The notes below the pieces were generated by a model, which was not told where the DNA came from, ran no database searches, and saw nothing but the letters and a program-made list of their open reading frames with translations. The position numbers and the translations under genes are program-made. Below, piece by piece: positions 17,141-28,411 of a stretch of DNA of 64,000 nt; position 1 is the first letter of the stretch; each line of letters begins with the position of its first letter. The stretch is from Streptomyces sp. F001 (GTDB taxonomy: Bacteria; Actinomycetota; Actinomycetes; Streptomycetales; Streptomycetaceae): contig NZ_QZWF01000003.1 in NCBI RefSeq assembly GCF_004187715.1, forward strand, positions 434,001-498,000, given 5' to 3'.

Positions 17141-18253
17141 ATGACAGCAGCAGGGAAGCACCAGGTGAGCCGCGCGGAAACCTCACGTCGAGGCAGTCGG
17201 CCGGGCCGGGCGGGCATCAGAGACGTGGCCGCCGCCGCCGGGGTCTCCATCACGACCGTCTCCGACGCCCTCAACGGCAAGGGCCGGCTCCCCGACGCCA
17301 CCCGACGCCATGTCCGCGAGGTCGCCGACCGACTGGGGTACCGCCCCTCGGCCGCCGCCCGCACCCTCCGTACCGGCAAGTCCGGACTGATCGGTCTGAC
17401 CGTGACGACATACGGGGATGAGCCTTTCACCTTCACGGAGTTCGCGTACTTCGCCGAGATGGCCCGCGCCGCCACCTCCGCCGCGCTCGCCCGTGGTTAC
17501 GCCCTCGTCATCCTGCCCGCGACCTCGCGTCACGACGTGTGGTCGAACGTCGCCCTCGACGGGACCGTCGTCATCGACCCGTCCGACCAGGACCCGGTCG
17601 TCAGCGAACTCGTCCGGCAGGGTCTCCCGGTCGTCTCCGACGGCCGGCCGGCCGGCACGCTCCCGGTCACGGCCTGGGTCGACAACGACCACGAGGCCGC
17701 CGTCCTCGGCATCCTCGACCACCTGGCCGAAGCGGGCGCCCGGCGCATCGGCCTGCTGACCGGCACCACGACCGACACGTACACGCACCTGTCCACCACC
17801 GCGTATCTGCACTGGTGCGAACGCGTCGGCCAGGACCCGGTCTACGAGGCCTACCCGGCGCACGACCCGTGCGCGGGCGCCGTCGCCGCCGACCGGCTGC
17901 TGGCCCGCCCCGACCGACCGGACGCCGTCTACGGCCTGTTCGACCCGAACGGCACCGACCTGCTCGCCGCCGCCCGCCGCTACGGACTGCGCGTACCGGA
18001 CGATCTGCTGCTGGTCTGCTGCAGCGAGTCCACCGTGTACGCCAACACCGAGCCGGCCATCACCACACTCTCCCTGAAGCCGCGCCGCATCGGCACGGCC
18101 GTGGTCCAGCTGCTCATCGACGCCATCGAGGGCATGGAATCGGACCGTCCGGTCGAGCAGGTGATACCGACCGAGCTGATCGTGCGGACCTCGTCGCAGC
18201 GGCGTTCCCCGCGCACGACGGTCAGCCCGCCGCGGTCGCCCGACCACGGGTAA
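17141..18253 (+). CDS. LacI-family transcriptional regulator
   Basis: DNA-binding repressor or activator of 370 residues. A LacI helix-turn-helix is seen at residues ~27-50 (IRDVAAAAGVSITTVSDALN), followed by the hinge region LGYRPSAAARTLRTGKSGLIG. A periplasmic-binding-protein-like sensor domain fills the rest. The C-terminal ~20 residues are Arg/Pro-rich. No sugar genes sit beside it, so its effector and targets cannot be read from context. The ATG at 17141 is chosen because it precedes the domain closely. Confidence 0.9.
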   Translation: MTAAGKHQVSRAETSRRGSRPGRAGIRDVAAAAGVSITTVSDALNGKGRLPDATRRHVREVADRLGYRPSAAARTLRTGKSGLIGLTVTTYGDEPFTFTEFAYFAEMARAATSAALARGYALVILPATSRHDVWSNVALDGTVVIDPSDQDPVVSELVRQGLPVVSDGRPAGTLPVTAWVDNDHEAAVLGILDHLAEAGARRIGLLTGTTTDTYTHLSTTAYLHWCERVGQDPVYEAYPAHDPCAGAVAADRLLARPDRPDAVYGLFDPNGTDLLAAARRYGLRVPDDLLLVCCSESTVYANTEPAITTLSLKPRRIGTAVVQLLIDAIEGMESDRPVEQVIPTELIVRTSSQRRSPRTTVSPPRSPDHG

Positions 18254-18480
18254 AGCGGGGCGGTCACCCGGGAGGGGTCGGCGCGGGGCGGTCACCAGGC
18301 GGGCAAAGCCCTGCCCAATCGGGGCGAAAGCCGCGGTGAACTGGAGTCTTGCTCCGATTCACTACCCCTGGGTCATCACACAGCGCGATCCGCATTCCTA
18401 TGATGGGCCCACGACACCGCGGGCCGCTGCGACCAGGCAGTCCGAAGCGGTGCAGATGCGGCGCGATGGTGGAGGGGTCG

Positions 18481-19569
18481 ATGACTCAGGGGGCCGGTCA
18501 GGGACCCGAGGTGGAGCGGACGGCGACGCTGCGCGACTTCCGGGTGCCCGCGTACGTGCACGAGACCGGTCCGTACGTCCACAGCACGCATCCCGGCGAG
18601 GCCATCAGCCCCGTCGCGGAACCGGTCGGCCACCCGGAGGGGTACACCCCCACGGAGCGCGACCTGCCCGTCATCCGTCGGGGTGACACGCTTCAGGTGA
18701 CCGTCGACCCCGCGCCCGCACCCACGCCGGCCCCGCAGCCCGGCACCGGCCCCGGCCCCCTCTACGTCGTGGGCGACGTCCACGGCTACCTCGAGGAGCT
18801 GGTGGCCGCCCTGCAGGAGAAAGGCCTCATCGACGCCGCCGGCCAGTGGTGCGCCGGCACCGCCCGGCTGTGGTTCCTCGGCGACTTCACCGACCGCGGT
18901 CCGGACGGCATCGGCGTCATCGACCTCGTGATGCGGCTGTCCGCCGAGGCCGCCGCGGCCGGCGGCTACTGCAAGGCCCTGATGGGCAACCACGAACTGC
19001 TGCTGCTCGGCGCCAAGCGATTCGGCGACACCCCCGTCAACTCCGGCGCGGGCACCGCCACCTTCCAGGCGGCCTGGCTGCTCAACGGCGGTCAGAAGGC
19101 CGACATGGACCGCCTCCAGGACCACCATCTGCAGTGGATGGCCCGCCTCGACGCCGTCGAGGAGGTCGACGGCCATCTGCTCGTCCACTCGGACACCACC
19201 GCCTACCTCGAGTACGGCAACTCCATCGAGGAAGTCAACGACAACGTCCGCGAGACCCTCACCCGTAACGACGCGGACGAAGTCTGGGACCTGTTCCGCA
19301 AGTTCACCAAGCGCTTCTCCTTCCGCGACGAGGGCGGCGCCGACGCCGTACGCTCCCTCCTCGATACGTACGGCGGTACCCGCATCGTTCACGGCCACAG
19401 CCCCATTCCGTATCTGCTGGGCGAGGTCGGCTCCGAGGAGGGCGAGGACAGCGCCGGTCCCGTGGTCGAGGGACCGCACGTCTACGCCGACGGCCTCGCC
19501 ATCGCCATGGACGGCGGAGTGACCATGGCCGGAAAGCTACTGGTCCAGCAACTTCCCCTGGATATCTGA
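18481..19569 (+). CDS. PPP-type metallophosphatase
   Basis: Serine/threonine or diadenosine-tetraphosphate type phosphatase of 362 residues. The family metal motifs are all present: GDVHGYLEEL, GDFTDRGPDG and GNHELLLLG, with late His residues in VHSDTT and VHGHSPI. An N-terminal ~95-residue extension ends in a Pro/Ala-rich linker (PAPAPTPAPQPGTGPGP). The ATG at 18481 follows GGAGGGG. The extension could be a localisation region. The substrate is unknown. Confidence 0.87.
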   Translation: MTQGAGQGPEVERTATLRDFRVPAYVHETGPYVHSTHPGEAISPVAEPVGHPEGYTPTERDLPVIRRGDTLQVTVDPAPAPTPAPQPGTGPGPLYVVGDVHGYLEELVAALQEKGLIDAAGQWCAGTARLWFLGDFTDRGPDGIGVIDLVMRLSAEAAAAGGYCKALMGNHELLLLGAKRFGDTPVNSGAGTATFQAAWLLNGGQKADMDRLQDHHLQWMARLDAVEEVDGHLLVHSDTTAYLEYGNSIEEVNDNVRETLTRNDADEVWDLFRKFTKRFSFRDEGGADAVRSLLDTYGGTRIVHGHSPIPYLLGEVGSEEGEDSAGPVVEGPHVYADGLAIAMDGGVTMAGKLLVQQLPLDI

Positions 19570-19768
19570 GGGTTTACCGGGCAGGCGTACCGCGACGGCG
19601 GACCGGCGCACGACGGCGCAGGCCAGGGCCCAATTTCTGGAAACCCCCTGTCACGGCGCACCGTCACCGCTCTACCATCGGCTTATCCGTAGCAGGCTCC
19701 CCTCCGTTTCTGCCCAACGGCTCGTCAGCGTGCGAGCCACCAGCCCTACGGAGCATCGGGGGATGCAC

Positions 19769-20629
19769 ATGAACAGCGTTCCGCAGCACCTGTTGAGCGA
19801 GGACCGCCAGGAATACGAGCGGATCCTCGATGAGGCGCTGCGCTCCGCACCACAACGCCCGGAACTGGCCGCTGTCGGACAGCGGCTCAACCCTGAACAG
19901 CTGCGCACCATGGCGCTCAACGCCACCGCATTCATCACGGCGGCCGCGGCGACCGAGTACCAGCACTACGTGAAGGTCCGCGAGGAACTGCGCCGCCCGG
20001 CGCCGTCCACCCCGTCGTCCGCCCGCGAGTCCGGCTCTACGGAGCCCGGCACGGGCGCGGTGGGGCTCGCCACCACTATGGGAGAGGTCGCCGAAACCGC
20101 CGGCGCGGGTGCCGTCGCCGTCGTCGCGGTCCTCGCCCCCGTCCTGGCCGGAACGGCCGCGGCGATCTTCCTGCTCGTCGGCTACATCCTGAAGATGCTG
20201 ACCCCCGAGCCGGCCTTCGCCGAGACCATGCTCACCACCGGGTGGGTGTTCGGCGCCGTCACCGCGGTCGCGATCCTGGTCGCCGCCGTCGGGCTGCTGC
20301 TCACCGCACTGCGCAACCGGCCCTCGCTGGAGGCCGGTCCGTACGGCGAGCTCAGCGGCGAGGTGGCCAAGGCCAGGGAAGCCTGGCAGGAGGCCCTGCT
20401 GGAGAACGGCATCCTGCCGTTTCTGCGGGAGGCCCTCGCCGACCCCGGCCCGGCCGCACTGCACCGTACGGCCCCGTCGGCGCCGACCAGTCGTATCCCG
20501 CACCTCGGCTACGACCGCCCGGGCTTCACCAGCCCCGGCGACGGCCCGGAATCCGGCTCGCGCCCGAGCTTCACGAGCCCGGACTACACGAGTCCGGAGT
20601 TCGGGGGGCCCGAGCACCAGCCGGAGTAA
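19769..20629 (+). CDS. membrane protein of unknown function
   Basis: 286 residues from the ATG at 19769, which is better spaced from the GGGGG site than the ATG at 19763. An N-terminal helical region (SEDRQEYERILDEALR) is followed by two hydrophobic segments at ~residues 110-145 and 160-185 (VAVVAVLAPVLAGTAAAIFL; AVTAVAILVAAVGLLLTAL). The C-terminal tail has repeats of the form FTSP (PGFTSPGDG, PSFTSPDYTSPEF). Membrane-bound with cytoplasmic ends is a guess. A terminator hairpin follows at 20633-20668. Confidence 0.75.
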   Translation: MNSVPQHLLSEDRQEYERILDEALRSAPQRPELAAVGQRLNPEQLRTMALNATAFITAAAATEYQHYVKVREELRRPAPSTPSSARESGSTEPGTGAVGLATTMGEVAETAGAGAVAVVAVLAPVLAGTAAAIFLLVGYILKMLTPEPAFAETMLTTGWVFGAVTAVAILVAAVGLLLTALRNRPSLEAGPYGELSGEVAKAREAWQEALLENGILPFLREALADPGPAALHRTAPSAPTSRIPHLGYDRPGFTSPGDGPESGSRPSFTSPDYTSPEFGGPEHQPE

Positions 20630-20632
20630 TCC

Positions 20633-20668
20633 TCGGCTTGCGCCCCCACCCAGGGGAGCGCAAGCCGA
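20633..20668. terminator. bidirectional hairpin terminator
   Basis: Perfect 11-bp stem (20633-20643 with 20658-20668) between convergent genes ending at 20629 and 20765. Confidence 0.65.
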
Positions 20669-20764
20669 ACACACCCGGCTGTACCTGCGGCTGTGCGTGG
20701 CCATGCCGACCGCACGGGCCACCCGCCCGCCGTGGTGCTCTGCGCGTCGGGCGGCGACATCCGG

Positions 20765-22207
20765 TCAGAGGATGCCCGCCTGGCGGGCCGCGGCCATCCA
20801 GCTCGGAAACTCCGACAGGAGCCGGTCGTACAGCTCCTGATCGGGGACCGTGCTGATGTCGTCGACCGCGAAGAAGCCCACGTTGTCGACACGGCGGCCG
20901 GGCAGGGTGTCGAACCGCTCCAGCACGCCGTAGTTGGACCGCCCCAGACCCACGAACTGCCAGAAGATCGGTTCCTCCACTGCCTCCCGCAGCTCTCGCT
21001 CGATCTGGGCGTTGCGGTAGACACCTCCGTCGGAGAAGAAGAGCACGAGTGTGGGAGCCACGGCCGGGTTCTCCCGGACGTATGTCCGGACCTGGGCGAT
21101 CACCTTCTGTTCCTCGTTCTGGATACCGATCATCCGCATGTCGACCTGACCTGCCTCGAGGCCCTTCCTCGCCTTCTTGCGGCCGAAGAGGCTCAGCTCA
21201 CCGACCCGGACATGCAGCCGCAGCCACTCGGGCAGCTCCCCGAGCCGGAGATCGGGCAGCCGGGCCGCGTTCGAGGCGAATGTCCAGGCCTGCATCTCGC
21301 CGTCGTCGTCGAGTTGTGCGGCGACAGCGGCCATGCGCTCCACCACGTCCCTCACGATGCCGCGGGAGTACAGGGACGACATGGAGCCCGAGGCGTCGAG
21401 AACCAGGATGACGCGCGCGGTGGTTCCGGCGACCCCGTGCTTGGTCAGGCTCACCGCCACCTGCTGCTTGCGCAGGGACAGCCGCTTGCGCATGTCCACG
21501 GGCAGGTGTTCCTCGCCCTTGGTCAGGCGGGGTGTGGTGGGTGAGGGTGGTGTCGTCGGAGGTGCGGTGGGTGGCACCGTCGGTGGGGCCGGCGGGGCGG
21601 ATGGTGTCGGCGGGGCTTGAACAGGTGCCGTCGGCTGGGTCGGTCGGCCGGGCTGGACCGGCACGGCCGGCGGAGCGTCGTCGACCGTGATGCCGAAATC
21701 GGTGGCCAGGCCCGCCAGCCCGGAGGCGTACCCCTGCCCGACCGCACGGAACTTCCACCGCCCCTGCCGCAGGTACAGCTCACCTCCGATGAACGCGGTC
21801 TCCGCCCCGGCCTCCATCTCGAACCGGGCGAGCTCGGTCCGCGTCCCGTCGTCGAGCAGCCTCAGCATCAGTCCGGGCACCTGCCCGAACGTCCCGTCGT
21901 CGGCCGACGCACACAGCACGATCCGTTCGACGGCCGGTTCCAGTGAACCGAGGTCCACCCCGATCGTGTCGGAGGTGGCCCCGGCGGCACGCTGTTTCCC
22001 CAGGTGGGTCACAGCATCGGAGGCGTGGTTCGGCTGGTTGTAGAAGACGAAGTCACCGTCGTCCCGAACGCGTCCGGCCGCGGTGAGCAGCAATGCGGAG
22101 GCATCGACGTCGGGCACGCCCGGCCCTTCGGACCAGGAGAGCTCGACGCGTACCGCCCGGGCATCGATGGGAAGGTTGGCACCCTTGCTCAGTGAAGTCG
22201 CTGCCAT
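20765..22207 (-). CDS. TerD-domain protein fused to a vWA domain
   Basis: 480 residues. Residues 1-~190 are a TerD fold ([21 protein letters not shown], and [11 protein letters not shown] as the Ca-binding segment). A Pro-rich linker follows ([18 protein letters not shown]). The rest is a von Willebrand A-type domain with the MIDAS-like [16 protein letters not shown] and [10 protein letters not shown]. This is the TerF-like architecture of tellurite/stress systems, although no other ter genes lie nearby. It acts in the cytoplasm, probably binding calcium and a partner protein. Confidence 0.87.
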   Translation of the reverse strand: MAATSLSKGANLPIDARAVRVELSWSEGPGVPDVDASALLLTAAGRVRDDGDFVFYNQPNHASDAVTHLGKQRAAGATSDTIGVDLGSLEPAVERIVLCASADDGTFGQVPGLMLRLLDDGTRTELARFEMEAGAETAFIGGELYLRQGRWKFRAVGQGYASGLAGLATDFGITVDDAPPAVPVQPGRPTQPTAPVQAPPTPSAPPAPPTVPPTAPPTTPPSPTTPRLTKGEEHLPVDMRKRLSLRKQQVAVSLTKHGVAGTTARVILVLDASGSMSSLYSRGIVRDVVERMAAVAAQLDDDGEMQAWTFASNAARLPDLRLGELPEWLRLHVRVGELSLFGRKKARKGLEAGQVDMRMIGIQNEEQKVIAQVRTYVRENPAVAPTLVLFFSDGGVYRNAQIERELREAVEEPIFWQFVGLGRSNYGVLERFDTLPGRRVDNVGFFAVDDISTVPDQELYDRLLSEFPSWMAAARQAGIL

Positions 22208-22276
22208 GAAGTCAGTCTGCCGAGCCGAGAGAGCCGAGGCGCGGCTTTCCCGAGGACCGGGCTGACCGGGGTGACA

Positions 22277-22302
22277 CGGCGCCCTGGTGGACCAGGGCGC
22301 CG
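22277..22302 (-). terminator. terminator of the thiC remnant
   Basis: Perfect 12-bp stem (22277-22288 with 22291-22302). It lies 25 bp beyond the stop of the thiC fragment on the minus strand, just where a thiC terminator would be. Confidence 0.6.
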
Positions 22303-22327
22303 CCACCTGGTCTCGGCCTGACGGCCT

Positions 22328-22456
22328 TCAGTCCGCGATCGGCAGATACACGCGGTCACCCGCGGTCGCGGACTCCTTCGACTTCTGCGCCGTCCCCTCC
22401 TCGGTCTCCGCCCGCGTTCTGCCGTGTTCGCTGCGGATGTCCTGGGAGATCTTCAT
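22328..22456 (-). pseudogene. thiC 3'-end remnant (last ~42 codons)
   Basis: Read leftward, the frame gives SMKISQDIRSEHGRTRAETE and ends AGDRVYLPIAD-stop. The intact thiC at 24417-26231 ends CSMKISQ...[11 protein letters not shown]. The two share the core but differ in the middle, where the remnant lacks a few residues. The match begins exactly at codon S of the CSMK motif, and the upstream DNA is unrelated. This is a decayed end of a different, diverged thiC with its terminator still in place, not a recent duplicate. Confidence 0.82.
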
Positions 22457-22486
22457 CGAGGGGACCTTCCGCCTGGATACGGGGGT

Positions 22487-23383
22487 TCACTCGGTCGGCG
22501 CCGTCTGGGCGGCGTCCGTCGCTGCCCGTACGAACTCGCGTATCCGCTCCGTGGTGTTCCCCTCCCGCCAGACCAGTCCCCGTTCGATCGGCTCCGCGTC
22601 GTGCAGTGGCACGTAGGCGATGTCCGGTCGGGGATAGTACTGCCGGGAATGCTCACCGACCGGAAGGATGCCCTGGCCCATCGCGACCAGGGTGAGCATT
22701 TCCGAGAACGAACCGCCGGCCGGTCCCGCCGTGACGGGCCTGCCCGACGGAGTGCGGTCCGGTGTGCGGTCCCGTTTGAAGGCCGTGGAGGTCACCTGCG
22801 GATACTGCACCACGGGGTACTCCGCGAGGATTTCGACCGACACCGACTCCTCGGCGGCCAACGGATGCCCGCACGCCACCGCGAGCACCCTGTTCTCCCT
22901 CATCAGGACCGGTCCACATGCCATTCCGTCGAACGGGTACGAGGCGAGGAGGATGTCGATCGAGCCGTCCGTCAAGCTCGCCCGGGAGTTGTACAGCTGA
23001 ACCTCCCGAACGTCCACCCGGCAGTCGGGGTGGCGTTCGCTGAACAGGCCGACCGTCCTGAGCAGTACAGGCGCCGTCCACTCTCCGAGAAAGGCGGCGC
23101 GGAGTTCTCCCGTGAACCCGCGACTGGCGTCGGCAGCCCTGCGCAGCGCCTCTTCCATCCCCGCGACCAAGGGCGTCAGGTCATCGGCCAACTGCCGCCC
23201 GATCGAGGTGAGTCGGACAGTACGGCTGGTGCGTTCGAACAGCGTTCCGCCGATGCGGCGCTCCAGCTTCTTGATCAGCTGGCTGACCCGCCCCGTCGTG
23301 ATACGCAGGCGTTCGGCGGTCCGGCCGAAGTGCAGTTCCTCGGCAAGCGTCAGGAAGGTCTCCAGCTCCAGCCGTTCCAGCAT
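22487..23383 (-). CDS. LysR-family transcriptional regulator
   Basis: 298 residues. The N-terminal winged helix is MLERLELETFLTLAEELHFG...RVSQLIKKLERRIGGTLFER, followed by a substrate-binding domain. It is divergent from the DUF1801/VOC gene pair, the usual arrangement for a LysR and its target. The start follows a run of G residues. It lies between the thiC remnant and intact thiC, and so is probably part of an acquired block. Confidence 0.9.
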   Translation of the reverse strand: MLERLELETFLTLAEELHFGRTAERLRITTGRVSQLIKKLERRIGGTLFERTSRTVRLTSIGRQLADDLTPLVAGMEEALRRAADASRGFTGELRAAFLGEWTAPVLLRTVGLFSERHPDCRVDVREVQLYNSRASLTDGSIDILLASYPFDGMACGPVLMRENRVLAVACGHPLAAEESVSVEILAEYPVVQYPQVTSTAFKRDRTPDRTPSGRPVTAGPAGGSFSEMLTLVAMGQGILPVGEHSRQYYPRPDIAYVPLHDAEPIERGLVWREGNTTERIREFVRAATDAAQTAPTE

Positions 23384-23599
23384 GGCCCCCCCCGGCCGTT
23401 GAATCTGACTCAACAATTGTATTGCGATCTTGCCTTGATGGAGGCTTCCTTCCCGGCGGATCGTAGAAGGCGTCCGCCCGGTCCCTCGATGCGAACCCCG
23501 GTGCACACCGCCGACACTCGCTCCTCCGCCGTCCAGGCGCCGGGCTGATCGATCCGCACTCACAGAGCGCCTGACTCCTCCACCCACGAAGGAAGCCTC
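23384..23599. promoter_or_regulatory. divergent LysR / DUF1801 control region
   Basis: 216 bp between divergent starts. An AT-rich island at about 23400-23430 contains ACAATTGT, a short palindrome, and T-N11-A elements as expected of a LysR box. A GAAGGA ribosome site (23589-23594) precedes the DUF1801 ATG. Confidence 0.45.
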
Positions 23600-23962
23600 A
23601 TGACCACTACTGACATCACCGCCTATCTGACAGGGCTCGATGACGGGCTGCGCGAAATCGGCGAGAAGCTGGTCCCTGTCATAGAGGCCAGCCTGCCGGA
23701 CGGCAGCGGAGCGATGTGGCACGGCCATCCGACCTGGAGCCTCGGCGACAAGCCCGGGCAGATGCCGATCTGCCTGCTCAAGGCGTACAGGTCCTACATC
23801 ACCTTCGGTCTCTGGCGAGGCCAGGAAGTGCCCGACCCTTCCGGACGGCTCAGTCCCGGTTCCCGTCAGATGGCCTCCGTGAAGATCAGGACTGCCGACG
23901 ATGTCGACGCCGCCCTGTTCACCGACTGGCTCCGCCATGTGGTCGCCCTGGAGGCGAAGTGA
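23600..23962 (+). CDS. DUF1801-family protein
   Basis: 120 residues, the full length of the YdhG/DUF1801 fold (MWHGHPTWSLGDK, YITFGLWRGQEV). Function unknown. Members are small cytoplasmic proteins often found beside regulators. Its TGA overlaps the GTG of the VOC gene as GTGA, so the two are translated together. Confidence 0.8.
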   Translation: MTTTDITAYLTGLDDGLREIGEKLVPVIEASLPDGSGAMWHGHPTWSLGDKPGQMPICLLKAYRSYITFGLWRGQEVPDPSGRLSPGSRQMASVKIRTADDVDAALFTDWLRHVVALEAK

Positions 23963-24357
23963 CCACCACCCTGCGGGTGAAGGCCCTCGACCACTTGGTC
24001 TTCAACGTCGAGGATGTCGAACGGTCCCTTGATTTCTACGCCGGAACCCTCGGCCTGGAACCGGTACGCGTCACCGAGTGGCGGGCCGGCGAAGTCCCGT
24101 TCCCCTCGGTGCGGGTGAGCCCGGAGACACTCATAGACCTGGTCCACCACCCCCGGGGAACATCCAACGTCGACCACATCTGTATCGCCGTGGAGCCATT
24201 GGACTGGGATGCGGTCATCGAGTCCGGCACGTTCACCGTCCTCGAAGGCGCCGTCCAACGGTTCGGCGCGCGCGGCGTCGCCACATCGATCTACGTCCAG
24301 GACCCGGACGGCAACACGGTGGAACTCCGCTGGTATCCCCAGGACGCCACGGCGTGA
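23959..24357 (+). CDS. VOC-family (glyoxalase/bleomycin-resistance fold) protein
   Basis: 132 residues from a GTG that overlaps the previous stop. It shows the two paired beta-alpha-beta modules: ALDHLVFNVEDVERSLDFYAG at the start and YVQDPDGNTVELRWYP at the end, with metal-binding His12-type and Glu positions kept. It could be a glyoxalase-like lyase or dioxygenase, or a binding protein for an antibiotic. Regulation by the divergent LysR is likely. Confidence 0.87.
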   Translation: MTTTLRVKALDHLVFNVEDVERSLDFYAGTLGLEPVRVTEWRAGEVPFPSVRVSPETLIDLVHHPRGTSNVDHICIAVEPLDWDAVIESGTFTVLEGAVQRFGARGVATSIYVQDPDGNTVELRWYPQDATA

Positions 24358-24370
24358 CCGAGCCGAGGGT

Positions 24371-24401
24371 TCCGGTCCGGGTGGGCAGCACCCGGACCGG
24401 A
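24371..24401. terminator. bidirectional hairpin terminator
   Basis: Perfect 13-bp stem (24371-24383 with 24389-24401) and 5-nt loop, between the convergent VOC and thiC genes. Confidence 0.7.
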
Positions 24402-24416
24402 GTCCCTGAGGACGAC

Positions 24417-26243
<1,827 letters not shown>

Positions 26244-26303
26244 CTACGCCGGCATTACCCGGTAACAGGTTCGGCGGTCGACGCAGCGATTTCCGTTTGC
26301 CGA

Positions 26304-26319
26304 CGTTTCATGGGAAACA
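26304..26319. promoter_or_regulatory. degenerate parS-like palindrome
   Basis: CGTTTCATGGGAAACA keeps the outer arms but has two central changes. It forms the third hairpin of the riboswitch P3 arm. ParB binding is doubtful. Confidence 0.35.
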
Positions 26320-26336
26320 TCACTCGTGCACAGTGA

Positions 26337-26352
26337 TGTTCCACGTGAAACA
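26337..26352. promoter_or_regulatory. parS site with one mismatch
   Basis: TGTTCCACGTGAAACA. The 20-bp inverted repeat 26335-26354 around it is also the first hairpin of the riboswitch P3 arm. Confidence 0.72.
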
Positions 26353-26484
26353 TCGCGAAGACGGAGGTCAGCGCCCTCTCAGCCCGGTGCTCCGAGCTCC
26401 CGCGTGTACAAAGGTCCCCCCACGCTAGCGTCAATTCGGGCGCGGTGAACAGAGGGGCCCGGTCGTTCTTGCGATGATCGGTCG

Positions 26485-28335
26485 GTGACCACGAATCAGC
26501 AGCCCCCGTTCCCGCCGCCCGAACCCCCGCGCGGAACCGGCCCCGGCATGGGCCCCGGAACCGGCTCTGGAGCGGACAACGGCCGTGGTGACGGCCGCGG
26601 CGCCGGTGGCGGGCACGGTTTTGGTGGCGGACAGGACTTCGGTGACTTCGGTGCCGGATATGGGGCCGGGTCCGGTGGTGAGCACCGGTCCGGTGCCCGT
26701 GGTGAGTACAGGTCCGGAGCCGGTGATGGATACAGATCCGGAGCCCACGACGGATACGGGTCCGGGGCCGCGGGTGGACAAGAGCGCGGACCGGGTTCCG
26801 GGGTCGGCGACCGGCAATCCGGGGCTGGCGGCGGCCACAACTCGGTGGGCGGACCGAGACAGGGATCTGGCAGAGGGCCGGGAAACGGCTCTGGAGGCTG
26901 GCCCGGCCAAGGCTCCGGTAGCGGACCGGCACAGGGCTCCGGTGGACCGGCACAGGACTCCGGTGGCGGACCTGGGCGCGGATCCGGTGGGCCGGGACAA
27001 GGATCAGGAGCCGGATCCGGTGCCGGGCACTCCCACAGTCACGGTCATGGGCCCGCGGCTCCCGTCTCCATGCACCTGCGCAAGGTGATCGCGGCGGTCC
27101 TCATCCCATTCGCCGCTGCCGTGGTGGTCGGCCTCGCGGTGCTCTGGCCCGGTGGCGCCCCACCGCACGAGCGCACCGGCGTCGGCTTCGACCGGCAGAC
27201 CCAGCAGGCCACGGTCACCAAGATCGAGGAGTTGCCCTGCGACTCGGTCAACGCCTCGGCGGACACACCGAACGGCGACACTTCCACCGCCGAGGGCTCC
27301 TCCGCACAGCAGCAGGCGAACGGCCTGTGCAAGAGGGCGACGATCCGGATCGACACCGGCAAGGACAAAGGCCGTACGTTCACCGAGATCGTGCAGCCGG
27401 ACCAGTCACGGCAGCTGCACGAGGGCCAGAAGGTCGTGGCCGCCTACGAGCCTTCCGCCCCTGAGGACCTGCAGTACTCCGTCACCGACGTGAACCGCAG
27501 GCTCCCGATGGCACTGCTCGCCGGCATCTTCGCGGTGGCCGTCGTGGCTGTCGGCCGGATGCGCGGCCTCATGGCGCTCATCTCGCTGGCCATCAGCTTT
27601 CTGGTGCTGAACTTCTTCATCCTTCCCGCAATCCTCCAGGGTTCGAACCCGCTGGTCGTCGCGGTGGTCGGGGCGAGCGCCATCATGCTGGTCGCCCTGT
27701 ACCTGTGCCACGGTCTGTCGGCCCGAACATCCGTTGCGGTGCTCGGCACCCTTGTCTCGCTGCTGCTGATCGGTGTGCTCGGTTCGCTGTTCATCGACTG
27801 GGCCGCGCTCACCGGCAACACCGACGACAACACGGGTCTGATCCACGGCCTGTATCCGTCGATCGACATGAGCGGTCTGCTGCTGGCCGGCATCATCATC
27901 GGTTCACTCGGTGTGCTCGACGACGTGACGGTCACGCAGACCTCGGCGGTCTGGGAGTTGCACGAGGCCAACCCGACGATGGGCTGGCGCGGGCTGTACC
28001 GGGCGGGCATCCGCATCGGCCGCGACCACATCGCCTCGGTCGTCAACACGCTCGTCCTCGCCTACGCGGGCGCCGCACTGCCGCTGTTGCTGCTCTTCTC
28101 GATTGCGCAGAGCAGCGTGGGGACGGTCGCCAACAGCGAGCTGGTCGCCGAGGAGATCGTGCGCACGCTGGTGGGGTCGATCGGTCTGGTGGCATCGGTC
28201 CCGGTCACCACGGGACTCGCGGCCCTGGTGGTCTCCGCCGACCGGCACAGAACGGAGTCGGCGACATCGGCGACGGCCGGGGGTGGCCCGGCTGCGGCGG
28301 CACGCGGCGGGAAGGGACGGCGACGCAAGCACTGA
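26485..28335 (+). CDS. YibE/F-family membrane protein with Gly-rich N-terminus
   Basis: 616 residues from a GTG. Residues 1-~195 are low-complexity Gly/Ser/Pro repeats (SGAGDGYRSGAHDGYGSG). They are followed by a TM segment (VIAAVLIPFAAAVVVGL), a ~120-residue extracytoplasmic domain with two Cys, and about seven further TM helices of the YibE/F type (MRGLMALISLAISFLVLNFF, ASAIMLVALYLCHGL). The C-terminus is cytoplasmic and Lys/Arg-rich (GGKGRRRKH). Function unknown. The Gly-rich part is unusual in size for the family. Confidence 0.87.
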   Translation: MTTNQQPPFPPPEPPRGTGPGMGPGTGSGADNGRGDGRGAGGGHGFGGGQDFGDFGAGYGAGSGGEHRSGARGEYRSGAGDGYRSGAHDGYGSGAAGGQERGPGSGVGDRQSGAGGGHNSVGGPRQGSGRGPGNGSGGWPGQGSGSGPAQGSGGPAQDSGGGPGRGSGGPGQGSGAGSGAGHSHSHGHGPAAPVSMHLRKVIAAVLIPFAAAVVVGLAVLWPGGAPPHERTGVGFDRQTQQATVTKIEELPCDSVNASADTPNGDTSTAEGSSAQQQANGLCKRATIRIDTGKDKGRTFTEIVQPDQSRQLHEGQKVVAAYEPSAPEDLQYSVTDVNRRLPMALLAGIFAVAVVAVGRMRGLMALISLAISFLVLNFFILPAILQGSNPLVVAVVGASAIMLVALYLCHGLSARTSVAVLGTLVSLLLIGVLGSLFIDWAALTGNTDDNTGLIHGLYPSIDMSGLLLAGIIIGSLGVLDDVTVTQTSAVWELHEANPTMGWRGLYRAGIRIGRDHIASVVNTLVLAYAGAALPLLLLFSIAQSSVGTVANSELVAEEIVRTLVGSIGLVASVPVTTGLAALVVSADRHRTESATSATAGGGPAAAARGGKGRRRKH

Positions 28336-28354
28336 AGCGGATGCGGGAGACGTC

Positions 28355-28411
28355 GCCGCGCGGCAGGCGAGAAAGCAGGAACCCGGCCGCGCGGCAGGCG
28401 AGAAGGCAGGA
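28355..28411. repeat. 26-bp direct repeat, two copies
   Basis: GCCGCGCGGCAGGCGAGAA begins copies at 28355 and 28386. The 26-bp units differ at one base and are spaced 31 bp apart. It sits in the 277-bp gap after the YibE/F gene, where I see no gene. Confidence 0.7.

Noticed and set aside
22457..24416. LysR/DUF1801/VOC block as a transposon
   Set aside because: No transposase, terminal inverted repeats or target-site duplication; the flanks are better explained by homologous recombination at thiC.
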